A DNA stretch of 64,000 nucleotides. Origin: Fulvimarina sp040239565. Lineage in GTDB: Bacteria > Pseudomonadota > Alphaproteobacteria > Rhizobiales > Rhizobiaceae. Position numbers and translations under genes: made by a program. The stretch lies in the NCBI RefSeq assembly GCF_040239565.1, contig NZ_JBEHWS010000004.1, positions 248,001-312,000 of the forward strand, written 5' to 3'. Below, one piece after another: positions 9,929 to 18,679 of this stretch. The notes under the pieces were generated by a model. The model saw only the letters and a list, made by a program, of their open reading frames with translations, ran no database searches and was not told where the DNA came from. How positions within the stretch are numbered: position 1 is the first letter of the stretch; each line of letters opens with the position of its first letter.

Positions 9929-9965
9929 AAGGCCTGAAGATTGGAACCGGGAGGTCAGGTCGACA

Positions 9966-10871
9966 ATGGCTCTCCGCGGCAGCATTCCTTCGCTGGCCTC
10001 ACTCGCGACCTTCGAAGCTGCGGCGCGTCTGGGCGGGTTCACCAAGGCAGCTGAGGAACTGGGCGTGACGCAGGCGGCCGTCAGCCGCCAGATCAAGCTG
10101 CTCGAAGTCGAGCTTCACACCAGTCTCTTTGTGCGCGGCCATCGCCGCGTGGACCTAACACCGGCCGGCCAAGTACTCGCTCGGGCCGTCTCTCATTCTT
10201 TCGACACGATGGCGGAGGCTATCGCCCAGATCAGGCAACCGGCTCTAACGGGCACGGTGACGATCGGTGCGACGCACGCCGTCTCGCATTTCTGGCTCTT
10301 GCCGCATCTGAAGGCGTTTCGCGAAGCAAATCCGGGTATCAAACTCCGCGTCCTGTCGCAGGATAATCATTTCGATCTTCGCGGCGATGACGTCGACCTC
10401 GTCATCCGCTTTGGGCGTCCGCCCTTCCGCGATGGCGTGCTCGTCGGCTCGGTAACGGACGAGGTGTTTCCGGCGGCAAGTCCTGCGCTCGCGAATGAGC
10501 TTGGAGCGGACTTTCGGGCCGAACGGCTGAGTGAAGTCCCGCTGATCACCACCGATATTCCGGACGCGACCTGGGTTTCCTGGCGGCAGTGGCATGCCGA
10601 GGCCGGGCTTGGGCGTTTCTCCGAAGCCTCCGCATTGCGGTTCAGCCAATACAACGATGCGGTCTATGCGGCGATCGCTGGAGAAGGCATCGTTCTCGGC
10701 TGGCGCCTTCTTCTGTCTCAGGTCCTCGCCGACGGCCGGCTCGTTCCGCTTGGCGAGCGGACTGTCCGATCATCCGGTCTCTACAACGTCGTCATTGCCT
10801 CCCGAAAAACCGACAATCTCACGGTTCAGGCTGCCGCTGGGTGGATCGCCGAACGGCTCGGAGAGAGTTGA
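9966..10871 (+). CDS. LysR-family transcriptional regulator (GcvA-like)
   Basis: 301 residues. The N-terminal winged helix-turn-helix reads FTKAAEELGVTQAAVSRQIK at about residues 26-45. A LysR substrate-binding domain covers about residues 90-295. The opening (PSLASLATFEAAARLGGFT) is the GcvA-like subtype. It is transcribed away from the Rieske oxygenase gene, which it most likely controls, and the PhyH gene follows on the same strand 127 bp downstream. The inducer is unknown. Confidence 0.92.
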   Translation: MALRGSIPSLASLATFEAAARLGGFTKAAEELGVTQAAVSRQIKLLEVELHTSLFVRGHRRVDLTPAGQVLARAVSHSFDTMAEAIAQIRQPALTGTVTIGATHAVSHFWLLPHLKAFREANPGIKLRVLSQDNHFDLRGDDVDLVIRFGRPPFRDGVLVGSVTDEVFPAASPALANELGADFRAERLSEVPLITTDIPDATWVSWRQWHAEAGLGRFSEASALRFSQYNDAVYAAIAGEGIVLGWRLLLSQVLADGRLVPLGERTVRSSGLYNVVIASRKTDNLTVQAAAGWIAERLGES

Positions 10872-10998
10872 GAACAATCGAGCGAACGCTGCCTATCGGA
10901 AAAGGTCATCCAACGACAATTTCCCAGAGACCATGTCCGGTTTATCCTGCCTGAAAAACATATCATGATCCTTGCATGACGATCCGGGAGGCAAAACG

Positions 10999-12192
10999 AT
11001 GGATGTGATCACCCTGAGCGCGCAGCGGCGCAATAAAGTCTGGCTCGATAAGGTCAGCGGGCGGTTCGAAACCTTCTTGGAAGAGGTTTCACGCGAGACA
11101 CGGATCGAAGACTGGCCACATGCGGCGGGGGTCGAGAAGAACGTTCTCATCTATGACGGTGGCTCGGTCCGAAACGCCGCTCGAGACAGGGAGGCGCGGC
11201 TCGCACTCAGCGCGGAATGGGCGGAAGTTTTCATGTCGGGCCCCGGCGTGATCGTCATCAAAGGAGCGATGACCGACCTCGCCGTCATCGACGAAGCGAC
11301 CGCGATCTTCGATCGGATCATCGAGGAAGAGAAAGCCGGATCCGGCGGAGGCGGCGATCATTTCGCGAAGGCGGGCGCAAACGACCGGATATGGAACGCG
11401 CTCGAAAAGCACTGTCTGGCAGAACCGGAGAACTTCGCACACTATTACGCTTGCGATGCCATCGCGATGGCGTCAGAGGCCTGGCTCGGGCGCGGCTATC
11501 AGGTGACGGCTCAGGTGAACCGGGTCAATCCGGGCGGGGCCGCGCAGACGCCGCACCGGGACTATCATCTCGGCTTCATGTCCCCAGAGCAGATGAACGC
11601 CTTTCCGGCGCATATCCACCAGGTCTCGCCACTCCTGACGCTTCAGGGAGCCGTCGCTCATTGCGACATGCCGGTGGAAAGCGGGCCGACGCTGCTCCTT
11701 CCGTATTCGCAGACCTTCTTTGAAGGCTATCTTGCCTTCGAACGCGAACCGTTCCAGCGGTATTTCGCGGAAAACCATGTGCAGCTGCCGCTCGCGAAGG
11801 GCGATGCCGTCTTCTTCAATCCAGCGCTGATGCATGGCGCGGGCACGAACCGGTCGACTGATATCAGGCGGATGGCGAACCTTCTCCAGGTGTCTTCCGC
11901 CTTCGGGCGTGCGATGGAATCGGTCGATCGCTCCAAGATGGCGGTCACGCTCTATCCCGCGCTTAAAGCGGCGCAAGAGGCCGGGCGGATGAGCGAGGCC
12001 GAGCTCTCCAATGCCGTCGCCGCCTGTGCGGAGGGCTATGCCTTCCCCACCAATCTCGACCGCGATCCGCCGAAGGGCGGCCTTGCCCCGAAGAGCCAGG
12101 CTGATCTGATGCTGGAGGCTCTTCTCGCGGGTGTCGAACCGACAAGCTTTGCCGAGCAGATGGCCGCCTATGACGAGCGCCGGCTGACCTGA
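10999..12192 (+). CDS. Phytanoyl-CoA dioxygenase (PhyH) family Fe(II)/2-oxoglutarate oxygenase
   Basis: 397 residues from the ATG at 10999, which follows GGGAGGCAAAACG; a TTG nine codons earlier is possible but overlaps that ribosome site. The Fe(II) ligands fit H186 and D188 (TPHRDYHLGF) with distal H279 (LMHGAGTN) and 2-oxoglutarate-binding arginine 290 or 291. It opens the same-strand set PhyH, SDR, sugar ABC importer. Family members hydroxylate or demethylate small molecules, and the substrate here is unknown. The setting suggests a methylated or otherwise modified inositol or polyol. Confidence 0.85.
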   Translation: MDVITLSAQRRNKVWLDKVSGRFETFLEEVSRETRIEDWPHAAGVEKNVLIYDGGSVRNAARDREARLALSAEWAEVFMSGPGVIVIKGAMTDLAVIDEATAIFDRIIEEEKAGSGGGGDHFAKAGANDRIWNALEKHCLAEPENFAHYYACDAIAMASEAWLGRGYQVTAQVNRVNPGGAAQTPHRDYHLGFMSPEQMNAFPAHIHQVSPLLTLQGAVAHCDMPVESGPTLLLPYSQTFFEGYLAFEREPFQRYFAENHVQLPLAKGDAVFFNPALMHGAGTNRSTDIRRMANLLQVSSAFGRAMESVDRSKMAVTLYPALKAAQEAGRMSEAELSNAVAACAEGYAFPTNLDRDPPKGGLAPKSQADLMLEALLAGVEPTSFAEQMAAYDERRLT

Positions 12193-12278
12193 TCGCGTTC
12201 GTACGCGCCACAGGCTGTTAAGCGGCTCGGCTTCGCGATAAGCGCGATCGGGTTTCAGGTCTCGGGAGGGAGAAATCG

Positions 12279-13088
12279 ATGGGCAGGCTCGACGGACAGT
12301 TCGCGGTCGTTACCGGCGGAACGCAAGGGCTCGGTGCGGAGATCGCGCGGCTGTTCGCCGAACGCGGCGCGGCGGGGCTGACGATCTGCGGCCGGAACGG
12401 CGCGAAGGGTGAGGCCGTCGCCAGTGAGATCGATAAGTCATTCGGCGTGCCGGTGGAGTTCGTCGCGGCCGACCTCGCCGATGTGGACGCCTGCCGAAAT
12501 GTCATCGCCCGCGCCAAGTCGCGCTTTGGCCGGATCGACTGCTTAGTCAACGCGGCGGGGCTCACCGATCGCGGCACGATCCTCGATACCGATCCGGCGC
12601 TCTTCGACCGGATGATGGCGGTCAATCTACGAGCTCCCTTCTTTCTCATGCAGGAAACGATCAAGGTGATGCGCGAGACCGTGACGGAAGGCTCGATCGT
12701 CAACATCTCCTCAGTCTCGTCCTATGCCGGCCAGCCCTTCATCGCCGCTTATTGCGCCTCCAAGGGCGCGCTCGACACGCTGACGCGCAACACCGCCTAT
12801 GGGCTGTTGAAGAACCGAATCCGGGTCAACGCACTCAACATCGGGTGGATGGCAAGCGAGGGCGAAGCGGAGGTTCAGAAGCGCTTCCACGGCGCAAGCG
12901 ACGACTGGCTCGACACGGCCGGTTCGCATCTGCCGAACGGACGCCTCGTCGATCCGAAGGAGGTGGCGCGGGCCTGCGCCTATCTCGCCTCGGCCGAATC
13001 GGGGCTGATGACCGGCGCGACGATCAGCTTCGATCAGTCGATTCGCGGGGCGTTCGACAGCCAGCCCATGCCCGATGGGCCGCTCTGA
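12279..13088 (+). CDS. Short-chain dehydrogenase/reductase, SDR family
   Basis: 269-residue NAD(P)-dependent oxidoreductase. It has the Rossmann glycine motif TGGTQGLG (residues 12-19), NAAG at 91-94, catalytic serine in NISSVSS (about 143-148), and Y158-x3-K162 in the YCASK motif. A strong GGGAGGGAGAAATCG ribosome site precedes the ATG. It lies 86 bp after the PhyH gene and probably shares its transcript. It likely oxidises a hydroxyl of a sugar, polyol or inositol made by its neighbours; the substrate cannot be read from sequence. Confidence 0.88.
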   Translation: MGRLDGQFAVVTGGTQGLGAEIARLFAERGAAGLTICGRNGAKGEAVASEIDKSFGVPVEFVAADLADVDACRNVIARAKSRFGRIDCLVNAAGLTDRGTILDTDPALFDRMMAVNLRAPFFLMQETIKVMRETVTEGSIVNISSVSSYAGQPFIAAYCASKGALDTLTRNTAYGLLKNRIRVNALNIGWMASEGEAEVQKRFHGASDDWLDTAGSHLPNGRLVDPKEVARACAYLASAESGLMTGATISFDQSIRGAFDSQPMPDGPL

Positions 13089-13331
13089 TTAGGGTACGTC
13101 AAACAGTCGAGATGCCCGTATTTTCCCGCCCTTGCCGAACACCTTCAACGCCTTGGATAATGGTGCAGCGCGGAATTCTTCATTAACCAAGATCAATCCT
13201 TGCATTTGCGATTGTCCGCTTCCTAAGATGATCCCGGATGGTGCGCGGGAGGCACACCCCAAACTTATCCACGAGCCGCGGCGAAGAGATTTCAGCTGCG
13301 GCCGACACTGCCGTTTTCTGGGAGGAAATCC
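13089..13331 (+). promoter_or_regulatory. Intergenic region before the sugar/inositol ABC operon
   Basis: 243 bp without a convincing gene. It is richer in A+T near 13170-13225 and ends with the GGGAGGAAATCC ribosome site of the next gene. It probably carries the promoter of the ABC operon. I found no clear GGAA-N6-TTCC site here. Confidence 0.35.
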
Positions 13332-14288
13332 ATGGCATCACTTCTCAAGTCACTCGCCGTAGGAGCAGGCATTCTCAGCCTCGCCGCTGTCTCGACCATT
13401 CCTGCCGCCGCGCAGGACGGCGAAACGCCGACGATCATCGTCGTAACGCACGGCCAGGCCAACGATCCGTTCTGGTCCGTCGTCAAGAACGGCGTCGATC
13501 AGGCCGCGCAGGACACCGGCGCGGACGTCTCCTACCGCGCACCCGAAACCTTCGACATGGTCGCGATGAGCCAGCTCATCGACGCCGCGGTCAATCAGGA
13601 GCCTGACGGCATCGCCGTCTCGATCCCCGACGCCGACGCGCTCAGCCAGTCGATCGAACGTGCCACACAGGCCGGCATTCCGGTAATCTCGCTCAATTCC
13701 GGAAGTGACGTCGCCAAGGATCTCGGTGCTCTCCTTCATGTGGGCCAGAGCGAATACGATGCCGGCGTCCGCGCGGGTGAGCAGCTGAAGGAGATGGGCG
13801 GCACGACCGCGATCTGCGTCAATCAGGAGGTCGGCAACGTCTCGCTCGACCAGCGCTGCGAAGGCTTCTCGGAAGGCTTCGGCGGTACGGTCGAAGTGCT
13901 GCCGACCACCAATGATCCGGCCGATGTGGAGGCCAAGGTCCGCGCCGCGCTCCAGTCGAACGAGGAGATCGACACGGTTCTCGCCCTCGGCGCACCGACT
14001 GCCGGCGAGCCTTCGGTGGCCGCCGTCGAATCGCTGAACAAGCTGGAAGACGTGCGCGTCGCGAGCTTCGACCTTTCGGCGAACTTCCTGCAGGCGATCG
14101 CCGACGGCAAGGCTGCCTTCGCGATCGACCAGCAGCAGTATCTGCAGGGCTATCTGCCGGTCGTCTTCCTGAACCTCAACGCGAAGTTCGGCCTCGTACC
14201 CGGCGGCGACGTGCCCTCTGGCCCGAACCTCGTGATGCAGGACGACGCCCAGCAGGTGATCGATCTCTCCGCGCAGGGCATTCGCTAA
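13332..14288 (+). CDS. Sugar/inositol ABC transporter periplasmic binding protein
   Basis: 318 residues of the RbsB-like periplasmic binding family. The signal peptide ends near residue 27 (PAAAQDG). The mature domain has the typical start IIVVTHGQANDPFWSVVKNG and a later NDPADVEAKVRAALQ segment. The adjacent permease and ATPase complete a CUT2-type importer. Its position before iolG and the RpiR regulator suggests myo-inositol or a related polyol as ligand. A stable hairpin follows the gene, as is common after abundant binding proteins. Confidence 0.9.
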   Translation: MASLLKSLAVGAGILSLAAVSTIPAAAQDGETPTIIVVTHGQANDPFWSVVKNGVDQAAQDTGADVSYRAPETFDMVAMSQLIDAAVNQEPDGIAVSIPDADALSQSIERATQAGIPVISLNSGSDVAKDLGALLHVGQSEYDAGVRAGEQLKEMGGTTAICVNQEVGNVSLDQRCEGFSEGFGGTVEVLPTTNDPADVEAKVRAALQSNEEIDTVLALGAPTAGEPSVAAVESLNKLEDVRVASFDLSANFLQAIADGKAAFAIDQQQYLQGYLPVVFLNLNAKFGLVPGGDVPSGPNLVMQDDAQQVIDLSAQGIR

Positions 14289-14315
14289 AGCCAGTGCGCA
14301 TCCGCACGTAGCATT

Positions 14316-14341
14316 GCCGGACCGCCCTCAGGCGGCCCGGC
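14316..14341 (+). terminator. GC-rich hairpin after the binding-protein gene (attenuator-like)
   Basis: Arms GCCGGACCGCC and GGCGGCCCGGC with a CTCA loop, one mismatch in 11 pairs, followed by GTCTTTG. It lies between the binding-protein gene and its permease. It probably gives partial termination or protects the upstream message, so binding protein exceeds permease. Confidence 0.6.
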
Positions 14342-14489
14342 GTCTTTGCATTTAAAGATTTGCGGCTCCGCATGCTGTAGCGCCTGACCGTCGCCGAGAC
14401 CGCCATCGAACACGGCTGGATAAGGTGCGGCGACCGACGCCGTCGCGTAGCGGTGCTGGCGAAGCCGACGTGAGGACCGGGAGGAGATC

Positions 14490-15593
14490 ATGACAGCCGA
14501 AACCGCCGAAAAGGACGAACGGCTCAAGAAGAGCTCGTTCATCTCCCAGCTTCTCAAACGGCCCGAACTCGGCGCGATCGCCGGCGTCGTTGCAGTGACG
14601 ATCTTCTTCATCTTCGCCGCCAATCCGGTGATGTTCTCGCTGTCGGGCGTCCTTAACTTCCTGACACCTGCGGCCCAGCTCGGCATTCTCGCTTTGGGCG
14701 CGGCGCTCCTGATGGTGGGCGGCGAGTTCGACCTCTCCGTCGGCTCTATGGTGGCCTTTGCCGGCCTCGTCTTCGGCACGGCGCTGACGGTGTTTCAGCT
14801 GCCACTCCTCATCGCCATCGCTCTGACGCTGGTGGTCGCGGCGATGTTCGGGCTGCTCAACGCCGAGATCGTCCTGCGCACGGGACTTCCCTCCTTTATC
14901 GTCACGCTCGCCTTCCTCTTCATCCTGCGGGGCTTGAGCCTCGTTGGCCTGAAGTGGGCGACGAACGGCTCCACCCAGATGCGCGGCATCAACAGCGCGG
15001 TTCAGGACGACTGGCTGCTGCCGATCTTTTCCGGTCGCGCCTTTAGGGGCCTCTTTGCATGGATGGCCGAACAGGGCTGGATCGACTCCTTCTCGAACGG
15101 TACCCCGAAGGTCGAAGGCGTTCCCGTGGAAATCCTCTGGTTCATCGGCCTCACGCTGGTTCTCACCTGGATCCTCCTGCGCACCCCCGCCGGAAACTGG
15201 ATCTTCGCCGCTGGCGGCGACGCCAATGCCGCGAAGAATTCCGGCGTCCCGGTGCGCCGGGTGAAGACCGCGCTCTTCATGCTGACGGCCTGCTGCGCCG
15301 CGCTCGTTGCGATCCTCACCGTGCTCGACGCCGGTTCGACCGACGCACGGCGCGGCTTCCAGAAGGAGTTCGAGGCGATCATCGCGGCCGTCATCGGCGG
15401 ATGCCTGCTGACCGGCGGCTACGGCTCCGCGGTGGGCGCGTTCTTCGGCGCGATCATTTTCGGCATGGTCCTGATCGGGCTGACCTACACTCAGATCGAT
15501 CAGGACTGGTATCAGGTCTTCCTCGGCGGCATGCTGCTCATCGCCGTGCTCTTCAACAACATCATTCGCAAGCGTGTGACGGGGGAGCGGTAA
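14490..15593 (+). CDS. Sugar/inositol ABC transporter permease (RbsC-like, CUT2)
   Basis: 367-residue inner-membrane permease with about eight to ten hydrophobic segments. It contains the family stretch GGEFDLSVGSMVAFAGLVFG near residues 73-92 and AAGGDANAAKNSGVPVRRVK in the cytoplasmic loop that contacts the ATPase. GGGAGGAGATC precedes the ATG. The ATPase gene begins one base after its stop codon. It forms the channel for the solute captured by the preceding binding protein. Confidence 0.92.
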   Translation: MTAETAEKDERLKKSSFISQLLKRPELGAIAGVVAVTIFFIFAANPVMFSLSGVLNFLTPAAQLGILALGAALLMVGGEFDLSVGSMVAFAGLVFGTALTVFQLPLLIAIALTLVVAAMFGLLNAEIVLRTGLPSFIVTLAFLFILRGLSLVGLKWATNGSTQMRGINSAVQDDWLLPIFSGRAFRGLFAWMAEQGWIDSFSNGTPKVEGVPVEILWFIGLTLVLTWILLRTPAGNWIFAAGGDANAAKNSGVPVRRVKTALFMLTACCAALVAILTVLDAGSTDARRGFQKEFEAIIAAVIGGCLLTGGYGSAVGAFFGAIIFGMVLIGLTYTQIDQDWYQVFLGGMLLIAVLFNNIIRKRVTGER

Positions 15594-15594
15594 G

Positions 15595-16374
15595 ATGAGC
15601 GAACCGATCGTCCACATGGAGAATATCGAGAAGCACTTCGGCAATATCGTCGCGCTCTCGGGCGTCTCCTTCGACGTGCGCCCCGGCGAATGCCACTGCC
15701 TTCTCGGCGACAACGGTGCGGGCAAGTCCACATTCATCAAGACCATGTCCGGCGTCCACAAGCCGACCAAGGGCAAGATCTATGTGAACGGCGAGGAGGT
15801 TTCCTTCGACAGCCCGCGCGAGGCGATGGATGCCGGCATCGCGACGGTCTATCAGGACCTTGCGATGATCCCGCTGATGAGCGTCACCCGGAACTTCTGG
15901 ATGGGCCGCGAGCCCACCAAGGGCTGGGGCCCCTTCAAGCGCTTCGACACCAAGACCGCCGAAGAAGTGACGATGAAGGAGATGGGCCGCATGGGCATCC
16001 ATCTCCGCGAAGCCGATCAGGCCGTCGGCACGCTGTCCGGCGGCGAGCGCCAGACCGTGGCGATTTCGCGCGCGGTCTATTTCGGGGCGAAGGTGCTGAT
16101 CCTCGACGAGCCGACGTCTGCCTTGGGAGTGCGCCAGACCGCGAGCGTTCTGTCCACGATCGACCGGGTGCGCAAGGACGGCATCGCCGTCGTCTTCATC
16201 ACCCACAATGTGCGGCACGCCATGGCGGTGGGAGATCGGTTCACGGTGCTCAACCGGGGCAAGACCTTCGGTACCTCGACCAAGGACAAGATCACGGCCG
16301 AAGAGCTTCAGGACCTCATGGCCGGCGGCCAGGACATGGTGGAACTCGAAAGCAGCCTCGGCGGTACGGTCTGA
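15595..16374 (+). CDS. Sugar/inositol ABC transporter ATP-binding protein, single-domain
   Basis: 259 residues with one complete ATPase domain: Walker A GDNGAGKST near residues 39-47, signature LSGGERQ, Walker B LILDEP and switch histidine ITHN. Ribose- and galactose-type systems usually have a fused double ATPase of about 500 residues; this is the shorter FrcA-like kind that works as a homodimer. A convergent terminator lies just downstream. It powers import by the preceding permease. Confidence 0.92.
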   Translation: MSEPIVHMENIEKHFGNIVALSGVSFDVRPGECHCLLGDNGAGKSTFIKTMSGVHKPTKGKIYVNGEEVSFDSPREAMDAGIATVYQDLAMIPLMSVTRNFWMGREPTKGWGPFKRFDTKTAEEVTMKEMGRMGIHLREADQAVGTLSGGERQTVAISRAVYFGAKVLILDEPTSALGVRQTASVLSTIDRVRKDGIAVVFITHNVRHAMAVGDRFTVLNRGKTFGTSTKDKITAEELQDLMAGGQDMVELESSLGGTV

Positions 16375-16394
16375 GCGTCGCCTGACAAGAAAAG

Positions 16395-16420
16395 CCGCGA
16401 AGTCTATCGGAACTTCGCGG
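16395..16420. terminator. Bidirectional terminator between the ABC operon and iolG
   Basis: CCGCGAAGT and ACTTCGCGG form a perfect 9-bp stem around an 8-base loop, with TCTATATAATTT on one side and an A-rich flank on the other. It sits between two convergent genes and can end transcription from both. Confidence 0.75.
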
Positions 16421-16456
16421 TCTATATAATTTCAAACCTCGGAAGCCTGCTCCGCC

Positions 16457-17446
16457 TCAGAGAGATGCGAGTTCTACGCTGCGGCCTTCCTTCAGCGAGA
16501 CGTTCGCAGCCTCCGCAAGGAGCAACGCATTGACACCGTCTTCTACCGTGGCGGGCACCGGCTTACCATCGACGACCGCGTCCACGAAGCGAGCCCATTC
16601 GATGCCATAGGCGCGCATATAGCGTTCGAGAAAGAAGTAGACGGGTTTCGCCGAGGTCACGCCTGCCGTGGTCGACTTCGTGACGCTGTTTTCGAGAACG
16701 TTCTCGGCCTGGAGCATGCCCTCTGAGCCCAGAAGCTCTATGCGCTGGTCGTAGCCATAGACCGCCCGGCGGGAATTGCGGATGGTCGCGATGCGGCCGT
16801 CCGGATAGTGCAGGATGACGACCGCTGTATCGATGTCGCCAGCCTTGCCGATTTCCGGATCGACGAGGCAGGAGCCCGAGGCCGTCACCTTCTCCGGCAT
16901 GCCGAAGAGCCAGGCGCAGATGTCGAAATCGTGGATCATCATGTCGCGGAAGAGACCACCGGAGACCTTGATATAGGAGACCGGCGGAGGGCCCGGATCG
17001 TAAGAGGTGACGGCCAGCATTTCGCCCTTGCCGATCTCGCCGCCCGCGAACGCGCCCTTCAGCGCGGAAAAGTTAGGGTCGAAGCGACGGTTGAAGCCCA
17101 TCATCACCGGCTTAGCCGACTTCGACGCTATCGCCTGAACCTCCCGCGCGCGGCCAAGATCGAGATCGATCGGCTTTTCGCAAAAGATCGCCTTGCCGCC
17201 TGCAACACCCTTTTCGATGAGATCAGCATGGGTGTTGGTCGAAGATGCGATCAGGATCGCCTCGATCGCCGGATCACCAAGGATATCTTCCGGGCTACGT
17301 ACCGCGATGCCATACTCCTTGCCCAGCGCCTCGGCGGCTTCGCCGACGACATCGGTGACGGCTACGAGCTCGCTGCGCGGGTCCATGCGGATCGAGGCGG
17401 CGTGGACCTTGCCGATACGGCCGGCACCGAAGATGGCGGTTTTCAT
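16457..17446 (-). CDS. iolG: Inositol 2-dehydrogenase (Gfo/Idh/MocA family)
   Basis: 329 residues. The Rossmann motif GAGRIGKVHA is at residues 7-16. The catalytic lysine is in CEKP (about residue 93), with the family motif MMIHDFDICAWLFG near residue 170. It oxidises myo-inositol to scyllo-inosose with NAD+, the first step of the pathway completed by iolE, iolD, iolB and iolC nearby. The start follows GGAGGGAACCCC; a 118-residue upstream reading-frame extension is not part of the protein. It lies 23 bp after the second Gfo/Idh gene, on the same strand. Confidence 0.92.
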   Translation of the reverse strand: MKTAIFGAGRIGKVHAASIRMDPRSELVAVTDVVGEAAEALGKEYGIAVRSPEDILGDPAIEAILIASSTNTHADLIEKGVAGGKAIFCEKPIDLDLGRAREVQAIASKSAKPVMMGFNRRFDPNFSALKGAFAGGEIGKGEMLAVTSYDPGPPPVSYIKVSGGLFRDMMIHDFDICAWLFGMPEKVTASGSCLVDPEIGKAGDIDTAVVILHYPDGRIATIRNSRRAVYGYDQRIELLGSEGMLQAENVLENSVTKSTTAGVTSAKPVYFFLERYMRAYGIEWARFVDAVVDGKPVPATVEDGVNALLLAEAANVSLKEGRSVELASL

Positions 17447-17469
17447 GGGGTTCCCTCCAAGGCGAGATG

Positions 17470-18597
17470 TCAGAGCGTGACGCGCAGCTCTTCGCGGGCG
17501 GACTGATCGATGGCGTGGATGACGGCCTCGAAGGCGAGCGCGTCGGTGAAATTGGGATACGCCTCCTCGCCGGCCGCGATGGCGCGAAGGAAGGCGGCGA
17601 CCTCGATGGTCTTCAGGTCGCCGAAGCCGAGCTGATGGCCCGGCGCGGGGCAGAACGCTCCATAGGGCGGATGCTCCGGCCCGGTCAGGATGGTCGAAAA
17701 GCCCTGCCGGCCGACCGGGCCCTCGTTCACGTATATCTGGAGTTCGTTCATCCGCTCCTGGGAAAAGGCGAGCATGCCCCTGGTGCCATGCACCTCCCAT
17801 TCGAGCTTGTTCTTGCGGCCCCAGGCCGAGCGCGAGGCGTTGATGGTGCCCTGCGCGCCGTTGGCGAAGCGCACCAGCGCGCTCGCGGCGTCCTCGTTCT
17901 CCACTTCCGCCGAGCCGGGGCCTGTCGCAAGACGCCGTGTCGGATGGATGATCTGGGTATCGGCGACGAGGCTTTCTATCGGCCCCATCAGCCCGCAGGC
18001 CATGGAAACGAGATGGCAGCCGATATCGCCCAGCGCGCCAAGGCCCGCATCGGCTCGCCGCGAACGCCAGCTCCAGAAGAGCTCTGGATCGGCCTGGTAG
18101 TCCTCATCGACGAAGCCGCGGAAATGCACCGGCGTTCCGATCGCGCCCTCCGCAATGAGCCGGACCGCATGGGTGAAAGCCGGATTATGGATGTAGTTGT
18201 AGCCGACCATGGTCCGCACGCCCTTTTCGCGCGCGGCCGCCTCCATCTCGCGGGCATCGTCCAGCGTGAGTGCGAGGGGCTTTTCGCAGTGGACATGCTT
18301 GCCCGCCGCAATCGCCACCAGCGCGATCTCCTTGTGGAGCGCGTTGGGCGTCGTGATCGAGACGATGTCGACTTGCGGATCGGCGACGAGGTCGCGCCAG
18401 TCGCTGGTCGCGCGCGAAAATCCGAACTGATCGGCCATGGCGCGGGCGCGGTCATCCGGCTGATCGCAGAGGCAGGCGAGGTCGAGATGGGGCAGCTGGC
18501 CGAAGACGGCGCGCGCCGAGCGATAGGCCAGCGCATGCGCCTTGCCCATGAAACCCGTGCCGATGAGGCCGAGACCGAGGCTTTCTCCCGGCATCAT
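17470..18597 (-). CDS. Gfo/Idh/MocA-family oxidoreductase, probable inositol or scyllo-inositol dehydrogenase
   Basis: 375 residues, with N-terminal Rossmann motif GLIGTGFMGKAHA, the catalytic HCEKPLAL motif and the ALGDIGCHLVSMACGL stretch in the C-terminal domain. It precedes iolG in the same operon and is divergent from the RpiR regulator gene. An imperfect IolR-type palindrome lies 18 bp upstream of its start. Two ATG codons are adjacent; either could be used behind GGAG. The exact substrate (scyllo-inositol, another inositol isomer or a derivative) cannot be told from sequence. Confidence 0.88.
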   Translation of the reverse strand: MMPGESLGLGLIGTGFMGKAHALAYRSARAVFGQLPHLDLACLCDQPDDRARAMADQFGFSRATSDWRDLVADPQVDIVSITTPNALHKEIALVAIAAGKHVHCEKPLALTLDDAREMEAAAREKGVRTMVGYNYIHNPAFTHAVRLIAEGAIGTPVHFRGFVDEDYQADPELFWSWRSRRADAGLGALGDIGCHLVSMACGLMGPIESLVADTQIIHPTRRLATGPGSAEVENEDAASALVRFANGAQGTINASRSAWGRKNKLEWEVHGTRGMLAFSQERMNELQIYVNEGPVGRQGFSTILTGPEHPPYGAFCPAPGHQLGFGDLKTIEVAAFLRAIAAGEEAYPNFTDALAFEAVIHAIDQSAREELRVTL

Positions 18598-18614
18598 TTG
18601 CTCTCCACCGAATT

Positions 18615-18628
18615 AGAATTTATATTCC
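18615..18628. promoter_or_regulatory. Imperfect IolR-type operator
   Basis: AGAA-TTTATA-TTCC differs by one base from the GGAA-N6-TTCC palindrome that I recall as the rhizobial IolR site. It lies in the divergent spacer between the Gfo/Idh gene and the RpiR regulator, so it could control both. Confidence 0.5.
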
Positions 18629-18679
18629 AAAACGGGAGTGCGCTCATCGGCGGCTTCTGTCAAGAGCGAGGCCCCTTCG

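Noticed and set aside
10898..10911. GGAA-N6-ATCC as an IolR site before the PhyH gene
   Set aside because: One mismatch, no symmetry in flanks, and such near-matches are expected by chance.
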